Assembly: GCA_958430865.1 (NCBI GenBank)
Contig: CAUDNR010000691.1
Span: 65,414 to 96,392, forward strand
Source: Entrophospora sp. SA101
Taxonomy: Eukaryota; Glomeromycota; Glomeromycetes; Entrophosporales; Entrophosporaceae
Length of the DNA stretch: 30,979 bases
Direction: 5' to 3'
The position numbers were made by a program, and so were the translations under genes. Positions 18,573 through 28,865 of this stretch are shown here, piece by piece. Position 1 is the stretch's first letter. Each line of letters begins with the position of its first letter. Under the pieces are notes generated by a model. It was not told where the DNA came from, made no database searches, and saw only the letters and a program-made list of their open reading frames with translations.

Positions 18573-20360
18573 ATGTCACATGCTAAACTATCGTCATTGT
18601 TATCACTAGAAAGAGAGGAATTTGTATATAAAATTCATGGTGAAATGCATAGTAATGCAACAGTTAATTCTGATGAAGAAAGTAGGAAAGATTATTTTTT
18701 TCATTAGGAGCTTTCTGAAAATGAAAAAGAATATTGTAAAGAAGAGTTTATTTATGATATTGAATTAAGAAATGCAACTTATAAATCTGGTCAACCAAAA
18801 GAATGTAACAAGTGCAAATTGACAAGTTACTCTGATAGGTTCTGTGAAGGTTGCATTAGTTTACAATTACAGAGTCTTTACACCACATGGACATCTGGAA
18901 ATAACATAATTGATGATTTTATTCAACAATGTCAAATGAAATCATCTCTGCCAAAATATATTTTAGAATGGATACCATTTGAGCAATTTTATGATATAAC
19001 AAAGTTAACTGAAGGTGGATTTAGTACAATTTATACTGCTACATGGATGAGAGGACAGATAATTGATTATGATGAAGATAAAAAGGAATTTAGTTATCGT
19101 AAACAGAAAAATGTAGTATTAAAAAGTTTAAATGATTCAAGTAATCCAGGAAAAGCATTTTTTGATGAGGTTGGTAGTTGTCATTTAAAAATAAACAATG
19201 CTGTATTATATAATACTAATTGGTTTTATATTCAATAGGCAATGAATTATTGTAAAATTAAATCAGATTTGATTGTTCATTGCTATGGTATAACTAAATT
19301 CCCAGATAATGGAAATTATGCAATAGTTTTAAATTATGCTCAAGAGGGAAATTTAAGGGGCTATTTACAAAAAAATCATTTAAATTTAACATTAAAAGAC
19401 AGAATTACAATCTTTTATTATTTATGTTATGCATTAGATGATATACACCTGAAAGATTTAATACATTGTGATTTACATAGTGGTAATTTACTTATGATAG
19501 GAGGTAATTGTTGTATTACAGATTTAGGATTATGTGGACCAGTTGATGAAAAGTCATCAAATAAAGTCTATGGAATTGTATCATATGTTGCACCTGAGCT
19601 ACTTGGAGGCAAAAAAAATGCAAAGAAACTGATATCTATAGTGTTGTGATGTTAATGTGGGAAATATTTGCAGGTCATCCACCATTTGACGATAGAGCTC
19701 ACAATCATGGTTTGATTTTTGACATATGTGAAGGTTTACGACCACCAATATTACCTAGAATGCCTGATGATTATGCGCAAATGATGTGGAGGTGTTGGGA
19801 TGTGGATCCATCAAAAAGACCAACTTAGTGTTGTGATGTTAATGTGGGAAATATTTGCAGGTCATCCACCATTTGACGATAGAGCTCACAATCATGGTTT
19901 GATTTTTGACATATGTGAAGGTTTACGACCACCAATATTACCTAGAATGCCTGATGATTATGCGCAAATGATGTGGAGGTGTTGGGATGTGGATCCATCA
20001 AAAAGACCAACTAGTAGAGAGCTTTATGATTTTGCTATAAATAAACATGACGGAATTATTAAAAATGAAAGTTTGGAAAGTAATAATAACAATAATAATA
20101 GTTTAATAAAAAGATTATTCAAATTTTCTAAAATCAAAAAACCTGAAATTGATTTTAATAATGATTATAACAACAGCAGCAGCAGCAGCAGCGGTGGTGG
20201 TGGTGGTGATAGTGATTTGCAACAAGTACACAAATCACATCCGGATGCGTATCATACAAGTAGAATCTTAGATGATGAGATTGCTAAATCTAAAAGCTTT
20301 AAAAGTTATACAAGTAATGATAGTTCGTTGAATAATCTTGATTTTAACACTTTTCTTTAG
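18573..20360 (+). pseudogene. TKL-type protein kinase gene, broken by stop, frameshift and duplication
   Basis: From ATG 18573 the frame reads MSHAKLSSLLSLEREEF and meets a TAG at 18705-18707, then resumes. It shows a CxxC..CxxC knuckle (ECNKCKLTSYSDRFCEGC), the lead-in LEWIPFEQFYDITKLT, the glycine loop EGGFSTIYTATW and the beta-3 lysine VVLKSL. A 69-bp intron, 19170-19238, splits DE and AMNYCKIK. Exon 2 gives IHCDLHSGN, then DLGLCGPVD and VAPELLGGK. A one-base shift near 19612-19622 then gives KKLISIVL instead of ETDIYSVVM. The segment MLMWEIFAGHPPFDD..CWDVDPSKRPT is present twice in tandem (187 bp). The tail is Asn/Ser/Gly-rich with HPDAYHTSRILDDE. Catalytic K, D and N are all present, so the progenitor was probably active; as written no full kinase is encoded. 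Confidence 0.8.
19639..20012. repeat. 187-bp tandem duplication inside the kinase gene
   Basis: Copy 1 (19639-19825) and copy 2 (19826-20012) are identical as far as I can compare, covering TAGTGTTGTGATG through AAAAAGACCAACT. Because 187 is 3n+1, copy 2 lies in the other frame and reads in phase with exon 2 upstream. Near-perfect identity points to a recent event or an assembly artefact. Confidence 0.92.
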
Positions 20361-21251
20361 AATGTTAACAAAGGTGAATAAAATTTTCATTATTAATCAA
20401 TTGGAAATTACTATCCATTACTAACAATATTAATTAACTAATTAATTAATTAATTAATTAACATTAGATTCTATTAACAATAGATGTGATGAATGACTAA
20501 TTTAATCTTCACTATAAATTTATTATATATCTTCTTTTTATTTATCTTTTTATTTCATCCTTATTTTATTTCCTATCTTGTAACAATATAAACTTTTTAC
20601 AGTTTCCTGGTTCTTTTTAAATGATGATATTGCGATGTATCATTTTGGTTAATTAAAAATTATGGCTTAACTTTTGGGTACTCTTGTCAGTTAATTGCAA
20701 ATAAATTTGGTGCTTGTCAATTAATTAGCTTACGAATTTACTTTGGTTCTCGATTACTGCACCTAGACGAATCTGCAAGTCCAAACCTTTGCTTACTCAC
20801 TAAAGCAAATTACATTACTAATCGTTGTTAACACTCACTAGTTAACAAACGTTAGTCCTAATCTTGCTTGCTTGCTCACTAAAGCAAATAAACATGACTT
20901 TTTACCAAAGCTTCACAATTGTTACCCACTGACTACACTTGTTGTTTTTATCAAAGCGCTTTAAACAAAGAAAATAAAGACAATGTTAAAAGTTATTAAC
21001 GATTAATTTTATTTAATAAAAATAATGATTCTACTACAGAGTCTTATTTTATTATAATGTTAATTTTCCTCTGCGAGGACCAGAAGTCATCCTTAATGAA
21101 ATTTTCATTACAATAAGGATAGAGATAAAGATTGGTTTATTATTGCAAACTAACTTAATCAATCAATATTGATATTATAAACTTCATAATTATGAAAAGC
21201 TTTTGCGTAAAATTTTCATTTGATAATAATTACACTGATCCTGGAACATAA
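20361..21251. other. Intergenic, with TTAA microsatellite and GCTTGCT repeats
   Basis: A (TTAA)n run lies at about 20432-20461. At 20786-20890 TTGCTTACTCACTAAAGCAAAT and a related TTGCTTGCTCACTAAAGC unit repeat about 75 bp apart and can each fold (TTTGCT..AGCAAA). No gene seen. Confidence 0.45.
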
Positions 21252-21440
21252 AGTACCGATGATTTTATCTACCCGATCATGTATCACGTTATAAATGAGT
21301 GTGTGGAACTGAATTTGTATTCAGCAAAAGAGTCCTTGGGAATAATTGATGAGATTGGGATACACGAGAAATACAAAAAAAAGACCTTGGAATACATATT
21401 TATTTTTTTTTGTGAGCTTTTATATTTTATTAGCCTTTAA
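21252..21440 (+). pseudogene. Short ORF fragment, unknown
   Basis: Open frame from after a TAA to TAA 21438-21440, with ATG at 21279: MYHVINECVELNLYSAKESL, then IIDEIGIHEKYKKKTLEYI, followed by a hydrophobic end. The first 45 residues look like real coding sequence. No family recognised; probably one exon or a relic. Confidence 0.3.
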
Positions 21441-21984
21441 GTTGAGCGAATTTGACGTAATGATGTTACAACTTTGGTAAACAATATTATGTAATATGCA
21501 TAGAATATATGATACTGGTTTTCCTAGGACCCTGGACAATTACAGTTGAGGTCATATACTATGTTGTAAATTTTACATAATATAATAGCACGATTTATCA
21601 GAGTTAATGCCATCAAACAACGTAATTAAAAACGCAGCTTTTGAAGAGAGGCATCTTTTTGACACCAAGTTCTTATAGATCTATCAAACCCATTTTCATC
21701 ATTTCCATGCTAACACAGGGAGTATATATAAAAGTAAAAAGTAACATTAAATATCATTTTTTTTTTTTTAAATAACATCAGTTGTAGATAATGAGAACCA
21801 TCTATTCTGACAAAATTTCATTACTCATGGTTTTTAAAGTGGATCAATTATAATTGTCCATGGTCTCGCTTTCCTGATGTATTATTTTTAACAACAAAGT
21901 TTTTTTTTAGATTTTCTATAAATGAAAATGATTTTTGAACATAAGTAATTAATTCAAAAAATTGGCCAATTTTCCTAAAGTATT
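21441..21984. other. AT-rich intergenic stretch
   Basis: No supported gene, RNA or inverted repeat seen. Confidence 0.4.
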
Positions 21985-22470
21985 TATGCAATTGATCAAA
22001 ATTAAACCACCACCTAAGTTAATCAATTACTCTAACTTAAAGGTTATTATTATTCCATAGTACTATAAGCAGTTGTTGATAGTAATAAAAAATTTATTGA
22101 TATTTCCCGGTTTCCACATGACAGTAGAATATTCCGATTTATCATCACATAGAAACAACAATTCTATAAATAATTTAGACGGCAGATGTATGATACCACC
22201 ACAATTTCATCTTTTGGGTGATGGAGGATACCCGAATTTACAAAGGTAAGGAACTTATTTTAATTTATGTCGCTCGAGAACAAAATAAAGGTCGAGCAAT
22301 CATTTGGCTTATTAAATCAAGGTGGAGGTTTCCGTTGAATTGGTATCATTAATAATTTCTGCTTGTTGCAACATTTGTGAAGATTTGAAAATATTGATAT
22401 TGGTGAAATTATTTCATACAATGAAAGAGTAGAATTAATTTCAGTAAATAACGAAGAATTCTAACATGAA
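21985..22470 (+). pseudogene. PIF/Harbinger (HARBI1-like) DDE transposase relic
   Basis: Conserved blocks of the family appear in order in shifting frames: IKIKPPPKLINYSNLK (matching the D-G-T-H-I..P..Y-x-N-R-K region), AVVDSNKKFIDI then FPHDSRIFR (first catalytic Asp region and the HDSR box), FHLLGDGGYPN (second Asp, LGDxGYP box), and REQNKGRAII..LIKSRWRFP (third acidic-residue region, R-x-x-x-E...LK-x-R). A final block reads VSLIISACCNICEDL. Several stops and frameshifts separate them, and the N-terminal part is absent. It is a dead remnant of a cut-and-paste transposase. Confidence 0.65.
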
Positions 22471-22859
22471 TCAATTATTTTATAAATTTTAGTTGTCAAT
22501 AATTAATGAATCATAATTTATTTCTAAAAAACTTTTAGGTTTCCCTATAAAAACAACTTTTAATATAAATTATATATATACTGTACATAACCTTGAGTAA
22601 TTGTTGTAAAAATGATAAAATATTAACTATCATCATGTCCAACTTTTCGCATCTTTCTTTTCTTTTCTTTTCCGCATTGACCAAGAGTTTGAGTAATGAA
22701 GACTAAAATTTTTAAAACATTTTTTTCTACTAAGAAAAAAATCAGCCGAGGAATTTTTAAACGGCTTAGCCGACTGATATATATTTTTTTTTTGGATAAA
22801 AAATTATTCTCTTAACTCATTTCCATTCATCCCCCAAAAACACTATACTCATAAAGATA
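22471..22859. other. AT-rich intergenic stretch
   Basis: Contains a short imperfect inverted repeat (ATCAGCCGAGG facing GGCTTAGCCGACTGAT, 22740-22779). No gene seen. Confidence 0.4.
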
Positions 22860-23212
22860 ATAATATAATAATAATGGCGGCGAATTAAGCGTTAATAATA
22901 TTAGTAGTAGAAGTGATAGTAACAATGAACCATTAGTAAGTAGGCAATAATAATAATAACAATAATATAGCAGTAATAATAATAATAACAACAGTAATAA
23001 TAATAACAGTGAACCATTCATTAGGTAATAATAGTTGTGGTGAAGCCTTTGATAATTAAAGGGATTTTGGTATATCTGGAAGTGATATAGAGGTTTCTAA
23101 TACAGCTATTGAACCTATTTCGTCTGATGTTTTGGATAATACTAATTTACATTCCTGTCTAAGTTCAATTTCAAAAAGTTTTGTTCAACATGTAAGAGGT
23201 AATGTTAGTTGA
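22860..23212 (+). pseudogene. Asn-rich ORF remnant
   Basis: AAT/AAC/AGT-rich microsatellite sequence (22860-23025), which would encode an Asn/Ser tract with two NEP(L/F) echoes, leads into a clean coding-like frame at 23060-23212. That frame reads DFGISGSDIEVSNTAIEPIS, then DVLDNTNLHSCLSSISKSF and ends at TGA. A TAA at 23057 separates the parts. It could be the N-terminal region of a transposase or regulator; I do not recognise it. Confidence 0.35.
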
Positions 23213-23224
23213 ACATGCAAATTA

Positions 23225-23400
23225 TACATGTGGTCGAAACACAGACTTTCGGTCCTAGTTTCAGTTTCGGGCTCCGGCCAGTTTCGAGTTGAAAGGGTTC
23301 CTATCCGAAACTGAAAACCTATCCAAAAGTTGAACTTCCGACTAAAATCCAAAACTTAGTCGAAACCTTTATATAAGGGCCGAAACTCTCAAAGGTTCCA
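23225..23400. repeat. Cytosine/guanine-richer repeat with CGAAAC/TTTCGG motifs
   Basis: A local rise in GC with GTCGAAAC, TTTCGG, CCGAAACT and TTTCGAG motifs repeated in both orientations about ten times, for example CCGAAACTGAAAACC and GGCCGAAACTCTC. It looks like a dispersed non-coding element, but the ends are not clear. Confidence 0.45.
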
Positions 23401-23603
23401 AATGTAAACCACACCAATGGATTTTTTTTTTGTAAACTGATGAGATAATTGTTGATGAAAGGAGACAAGCCGTTGTATAGTTTCACGGAATAATATTAAC
23501 GGTTTTGATATCGAAACATTAGCTAGCAATATATCAAAGAGAAATTGATAATAATTATATATCATTTATTTAATTTAAATTTTTGCGTTTTGATCATACA
23601 AGT

Positions 23604-23711
23604 TAGAGTTTCTATTCGTAATAACAAATTCTTATTTGAATTATTCGTTTTATTCAATGAACGAAACAAATAATTCGAATAAACCTTATTATTATTCGAA
23701 TAGGAACTCTA
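23604..23711. mobile_element. 108-bp hAT MITE with perfect 8-bp target duplication
   Basis: The left terminus TAGAGTTTCTATTCG and the reverse complement of the right terminus, TAGAGTTCCTATTCG, differ at one base. Both sides are flanked by ATACAAGT (23596-23603 and 23712-23719). An 8-bp target duplication plus an end starting TAGAG (consensus YARNG) identifies a hAT-superfamily MITE. The interior is also largely self-complementary (GAATTATTCGTT, AATAATTCGAAT). Confidence 0.88.
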
Positions 23712-23734
23712 ATACAAGTTTTATATAAAAAGGT

Positions 23735-23824
23735 TTTGGCCAGGGATTTTAAATTCGATGGGGTTCCAGATTTCGGCAGAGAGGTTCGGTCACGTGTATA
23801 ATAGGGATCCATCCTCCCTGGCCA
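23735..23824. repeat. 90-bp segment bounded by a 10-bp inverted repeat
   Basis: TGGCCAGGGA (23735-23744) is exactly inverted as TCCCTGGCCA (23815-23824). The inside is relatively GC-rich. No target duplication or coding sequence seen, so its nature is unclear. Confidence 0.4.
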
Positions 23825-24057
23825 TGTTATATCAGAGGTTCGTTTGTGACAATTCAATTAAAGATAAGTGTCATTCATTAATTATCTAATCCAAACAAAT
23901 ATTATATTATTTCACTTTTTTTTTTGCATATTATTATAATTCATATTATGTAATTTTATTTTTATTTTAATAGTAATAATTTACATAGAAAACATAAAAA
24001 TTTTTTATAGAATACGGAATATTTTTTTATTAGTAGATTTTCAAGCTTTTGCAATTT

Positions 24058-24330
24058 TTACATATAAAATTTTTTTCTCGCATTTCTTATTTTAGATAAT
24101 CCATGTAATTTAGTCTTTTCACGATAAATTTTGAAGCAATTTCTATTACAACATAATGGAACATTACATGATGCACACCAAAAATTAGATAATGGAGGTC
24201 TTTGCTCAGTTTTCGATAATAAGTACCTGCACAACATAAATGAATATCTTTCTTCCTTCCATTCTACAAAATGATCACCAGTAGTTAATCTATCATTAGA
24301 AAGTCGAGGATTAGCTGTTATATGAGGCAA
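24058..24330 (-). pseudogene. PiggyBac-type transposase C-terminal relic
   Basis: A 90-codon minus frame without a proper ATG (upstream TGA) reads HFVEWKEERYSFMLCRYLLS and WCASCNVPLCCNRNCFKIYR, ending at TAA/TAG-rich flank. The spaced cysteines (LCRYL, then WCASCNVPLCxxxCFxxYH-like) match the zinc-binding C-terminal domain of piggyBac-derived proteins. The catalytic domain is not present on either side. Assignment is by motif pattern only. Confidence 0.5.
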
Positions 24331-24452
24331 TCAAATAAAAAATTTTATTGTGGTTTTAAAAAAAAATATTTTTTAACGTTAATACAAATCATCAGCTCAT
24401 TCACTTTGTGCAATTATTTTATGAAATAACCATTGTGTGGTGCGTTCAATTT

Positions 24453-24487
<35 letters not shown>

Positions 24488-25122
24488 TTATTATGATAGT
24501 GGCGTGATCTCAAAAATCATTTTTCACTTGGAAAATCATGTGTAAAAATTGCATGTTACATGTGTTCCATCATTGGAAACAAATTTGCAACATATTTGTT
24601 GCAGTGAATTATCAAATCTGTACATACACACATACCAATACCTTAATTAGTATAGAAAATCCGTTATAGTGCCAAATATTAATTACAGCGTTAAATAAAT
24701 TCTTAAAGCAATTGTTTCTTGCCTATTTCCCATTCAAAGAGAATATAATTTACTTACATTTGGTTGATGATGTAATAGCAGTTGCAGAAGAACCAGATCT
24801 AAACGTAACTGATTTCGTATTATTTTTGTTCCTCTTGCACCAGTTCTCTAATGGTACTTATTTGTTGTTTTTATTATAGTAAATATGAGTTATTGCATGC
24901 AGAACATGCAATAATGGAAAAATCAGAGTTTAAAATAGTGGCACGTTAGTGACATTGTTTTAACCATTCTCTAATTTTTTAGTCTTTTTTTTTGACGTAA
25001 TTATTGCATGATTTAACTGGTTTATCCGACTATGAAACATTCCATTTCCAGATTTTAAAATTTTTAATGATTTTTTTGTACTACATACGCCCTTTAATTA
25101 CTTGAGAGGCACGTGCATGTGT
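24331..25122. other. Intergenic with (TTTA)n microsatellite
   Basis: A (TTTA)n run of about ten units lies at 24452-24493. The rest is AT-rich without a recognisable gene. It forms the distal upstream region of the Hsp20 gene. Confidence 0.45.
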
Positions 25123-25238
25123 GAAAATTCAAATCTGGAATGATCGTATGATGTATTCTTCGGGAAATTACTAGAAAATTTACTATTTTAAGAAAACACG
25201 AGATTATTGTAGAAGCTTTTTTGATTACGATATAAAAG
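25123..25238 (+). promoter_or_regulatory. Hsp20 promoter: heat-shock elements and TATA box
   Basis: Inverted GAA/TTC pairs with two-base spacing, as bound by heat-shock factor, occur at 25123-25130 (GAAAATTC) and 25159-25166 (TTCGGGAA). Weaker GAAnnTTT copies lie near 25174 (GAAAATTT) and 25212 (GAAGCTTT). TATAAAAG follows at 25231-25238, about 115 bp before the ATG. This arrangement fits heat-induced transcription of the gene downstream. Confidence 0.6.
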
Positions 25239-25351
25239 CGAGTAAAATTCTCACCAACAACAATTTCAAAATAATAATAAAATAATAAAATAATAAAATA
25301 AAACAACTTTTTAAACAAAAAATAATAAATCATCATTATTCAAATTAAATC

Positions 25352-25890
25352 ATGGCTCTTTTCCATTCCAACAAAGATTTAGAACGTTTTGAAAATTCAG
25401 TTAATCGTGTATTTGAGAATTTTGCCAAAGATTTAAACGAAGTTAGCCAGCGTAGTGCAAGTCGTGGAATTCGTTCTTGGGCACCGTTGTTGGATTTACA
25501 CGAAGATGCAAAAGAATATACTTTGAGCACTGAATTACCCGTAAGTATATATATATTTGATATCAGAATATGTCAACTATTTACACACACACATATATAT
25601 ATTCATTATTTATTTATTTCTATATATTTTAGGGAATTAAAAAAGAAGATATTAATATTGATATTCGGGATAATACACTTTATATTTCTGGTGAAACTAA
25701 AGAAGAAAAAAAATCTGAAGAAGGAGGAACAACTCATATTCAAGAACGTCGTTGGGGTTCTTTCTCTCGTACACTTGCGCTTCCACGTAATGTGAAAGCT
25801 GATGATATCGTTGCTAAATACGAGAATGGTGTTCTTGAGGTTAAAATTCCTAAAGCTGAACACACTGGCAAAAAAATCACCATCAAATAA
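25352..25890 (+). CDS. Small heat-shock protein, Hsp20 / alpha-crystallin family
   Basis: Exon 1 (25352-25540) starts MALFHSNKDLERFENSVNRV and ends at LSTELP. A 92-bp GT-AG intron (25541-25632) precedes exon 2 (25633-25890), which resumes GIKKEDINIDIRDNTLYISG. The spliced protein has 148 residues, normal for the family. The alpha-crystallin domain spans about 42-142 with WAPLLDLHEDAKEYTLSTEL, the block RRWGSFSRTLALPRNVKADD, and the signature YENGVLEVKIPK near the end. Such proteins form oligomers that hold unfolding proteins and pass them to ATP-driven chaperones; this one lacks targeting signals and should be cytosolic. Both exons are free of lesions, and the promoter carries heat-shock elements. 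It converges on the UCS chaperone remnant, tails about 210 bp apart. Confidence 0.93.
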
Positions 25891-26103
25891 ATTGAATGTT
25901 TTTTATTAATCACTTACACTTTCAATTAAAAATTTGTAATAAATAATTAAATATAAATTGTATTATGCTTATTATATCATAGCTTATATATATATATATA
26001 ATTTTAAATAAAACTTTTAAATAGTTGTTGTAAATTTATACGTTTTGAAATTTATTTAATGTTTATACAAGTCGCTGCTACCACCTGCTCTTTATTTTTC
26101 CTT

Positions 26104-27813
26104 TTAACCAATCCCAATTAATTTTTTTTGTACACCTGACTCGACCAATTTTTCCACCATTTCTTTATTTATTTGTGGATGCTATATTTTTCAAACACTC
26201 GACACTTCGATGTTGCAATTCAAAAGATTGCTCATCCAACAAATTTTTTAAAATTAGTAAATCTCTTGGTCTTTCCAATACCATCCTGCGCACATCTTGA
26301 TTTGTTGACAAGATTGGTAAACATCCACTTACCGCTCTCCTAGTCTCGAAATCTTTCACATCTGACAATGCTACCAACAATTTTATTTTATTTTTGGATT
26401 TCTAGTAGTCACTATACCTCTCAAATATTGATTCACAAAACATCAAATTACACAAACATTCTGTTGCTGCCCTTCGAAACATTGTATTATCAGATAATTG
26501 TAGATTCTCCATTATACCCAAGCCATCAAGTCGATAAATATGTAATCAAATATCATCATCTGTGCTAGATAAATTTGTCAGGCCTCTAAAAACAAGATTT
26601 GGATTCATCGTGATTGCAATTTTTTCTAATGCTTGTTTTGCAAGTTGTTGCACATTTTCTTTGGATCCTTTTGTTGCTATCATTGTTGTTTTCGCCGGAG
26701 TTGTCGATGTTATCGTCGTTGTCATCGATGCCAATGGAATTAAAGCTTTTACAGCACCTTGTTGTACCATCAATCCATGATTTGATCGATCTGTTGCCAG
26801 ATCTAAATAAATATTTGCAACTAGTTCCTTGATTACTTTGATTTTTTGATAGTTTGATTAGTATTTTGTTAACTCCAATACCTAACAATTTTTTATTACG
26901 TTTATCCACATGTTCATCGCCATCTAGTGGGTCCAACTTATCATCACTATTCTTACTTTTGTTGTTATTTTCACTGCTTAATTTCTTTAACTTTAAAATT
27001 TGTTCTTCAGTTTCGTTTAATTTTTTTCTGTACATTGTGATATTTGATAAAACTACTGCGATTCCATAAAGTATTGAATTATCTAGGGTTGGTTTCCCTC
27101 CTCCTTTTTCTTCTTCCTCTTCTTTTTTTGATTCATTTAAAATGAAATCAAATGTCTCTTTTAGTAATGTGTGATGATCAATTATCATTTCTTTGACTGA
27201 TGCCTTCATATTATATAGAATACGCTAAACCTTCAATAGCATTTTTGCGTACTTCATAATTTGAAATCAGAATCTAATACCATATTTCTAAATAATCCTG
27301 TTAATTTTATTTCTTCTTTTTCTTCTTCTGGTCCTGATTCTGCAGTGACATGATCTTTATCCGTTATTAATTTTTTATTATTTATACTGCTAACAGTTTA
27401 GTTGTTGTTGTTGTTTTTTGTTGTTTTTGGATTGTTCATCCAAGAAAATCTTTGTTAAAATAATAGCTGACAAAGATTTGAGATGCTGATTTTTACTAGT
27501 CATCAAAGATTTTAAATATTCTTGTCAATTTGCAGCAATTAAATTAAACTTCTAAAATTTTTTTGTGAACAAGCCCAAAGACAAGATTTCCAAAATTGTT
27601 AATTGTACCTGTTCATCTTCAAGCTCCACACAATCCATCATCTCTTCCAAAAAACCTGCCTTGTCCAACACTTTTTCATCTAATTCATAAAAATTATATA
27701 TATATATATATATAATAATGCATTAATGTAAATAATTTATCAATTTTTTTGATTGAATTTTTGTCCAATTTGATATTTATTTCAAAAGTTTTTTGCCTAA
27801 ATAATAATGATGA

Positions 27814-27851
<38 letters not shown>

Positions 27852-28090
27852 TATTAGAGTATTTTTCCTGCATCGTTGTAAAGCTTTTGCTTAGTTTTGA
27901 TAGAAATATCAAACTTGTTGTTTTAACCTTTTCACTCTTTGAACCTCCAAAACAACTTGAAATTGTTTTAAAATCTGATGAATTTATAAAATTTTCATAG
28001 TCTTCATCGTTATCACCACCACTACTTGCTTTTATGACTTTCATGATTAAGAAAATTCAATTGCGATTCATCTGGCTCATTTAAATCCAT
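26104..28090 (-). pseudogene. UNC-45/She4/Cro1-type (UCS) myosin chaperone remnant
   Basis: Read from right to left, coding blocks occur in several frames. ISSCFGGSKSEKVKTTSLIF comes first, then a poly-Thr tract from (CAA)n. Next is KNAIEGLAY followed by MKASVKEMIIDHHTLLKETF (27207 leftward), then SILYGIAVVLSNIT and DRSNHGLMVQQGAVKALIPL. After these come AKQALEKIAITMNPNLVFRG, RRAATECLCNLMF, ALSDVKDFETRRAVSGCLPI and LQHRSVECLKNIAS, with a tail ending at 26104. The QQGAVKALIPLA..ALEKIAITMNP and RRAATECLCNL blocks are hallmarks of the UCS armadillo-repeat domain, which binds and folds myosin heads. No N-terminal TPR or complete start is found. At least six frameshifts or stops (for example TAG in SDY*KSKNK) make it a pseudogene, unless they are sequence errors. 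Confidence 0.72.
27808..27851. repeat. (TTG)n trinucleotide tract
   Basis: About twelve GTT/TTG units, read as poly-Thr on the minus strand within the UCS chaperone remnant and as poly-Val on the other strand. Prone to length change. Confidence 0.85.
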
Positions 28091-28865
28091 ATTAATGCTA
28101 CAAAGAAGAAAAATTGTGTAATTAGTTTGATTGGCTGAAAATATTATTTTATATGTAATAACAATATTTATTATGTGTTATATAGCCAGAATTAAGAAAT
28201 AAATTGATGACTGAATCCAATAATCACCAAGACTAATTAAACATGTTATAATCTGTGTCCTAGCAGCTGTTATCCGGTATATATAAATTTTGTAGAATTG
28301 CCACTAATATATGAAGAATGAATAAGAAAGGATGACGAATGTTCAATCATTTTTGAACATGCCGTGCCATCAATCACAGCAGATTTTTCAACTTGTAACT
28401 CTGACCAATAAAGCGCCTTCCTCATAAAGGATACTATCCCAAAGTACCTTTTCTTGTTTCTTTACTAAAGAAGTAATGAAATTTCCTTTGTTTTAGTGTG
28501 TTTTTCTCTTGTGAAAATTTATGAAAGATTTGTCAAAAATAGCCGGTACAAGTCCAGAATGATGTAGAGAAAATAGTTGTGAAGAAAATGGAATCACGAA
28601 GAGGCGAAGGAATTTTATTTTTATAGATCGGATCTAATATCCCAAAATCCTTTAATATTAATAATATTAATTTAAATTATTACACATGACTCAATCAATA
28701 CCCTCGCATATGATTGACTTTGATATAATATAATAATAATCTCTTTAATTTGATTTGCACCAAACAGTGTAAATAAACAAATACCATAATCAATTCACTC
28801 ATTACAAAATCTTTCAATAACCATCGTTTGACCACATTATATTTTTCACCACTAATAATAATAAA
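28091..28865. other. Intergenic stretch
   Basis: Contains a short inverted repeat ATGTTCAATCATTTTTGAACAT (28340-28361). No gene or RNA recognised. Confidence 0.4.

Noticed and set aside
18680..18707. Tiny 26-bp GT..TAG intron that would remove the kinase stop at 18705
   Set aside because: Far shorter than the 66-92 bp introns seen elsewhere in this window; a nonsense codon is more likely.
22827..23021. Minus-strand poly-Leu ORF
   Set aside because: By-product of the AAT/AAC microsatellite; coding signal downstream is on the plus strand.
23760..23800. GGTTCGGTCACG resembling a tRNA B box, possible SINE
   Set aside because: No matching A box or cloverleaf at the right distance, and no poly-A tail or flanking duplication.
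26562..27069. Several plus-strand ORFs across the UCS chaperone remnant
   Set aside because: They are antisense to a minus-strand sequence with clear UCS motifs.
27694..28000. Poly-Val/poly-Thr ORFs
   Set aside because: Driven by the (TTG)n tract; only the minus-strand reading connects with the UCS chaperone remnant.
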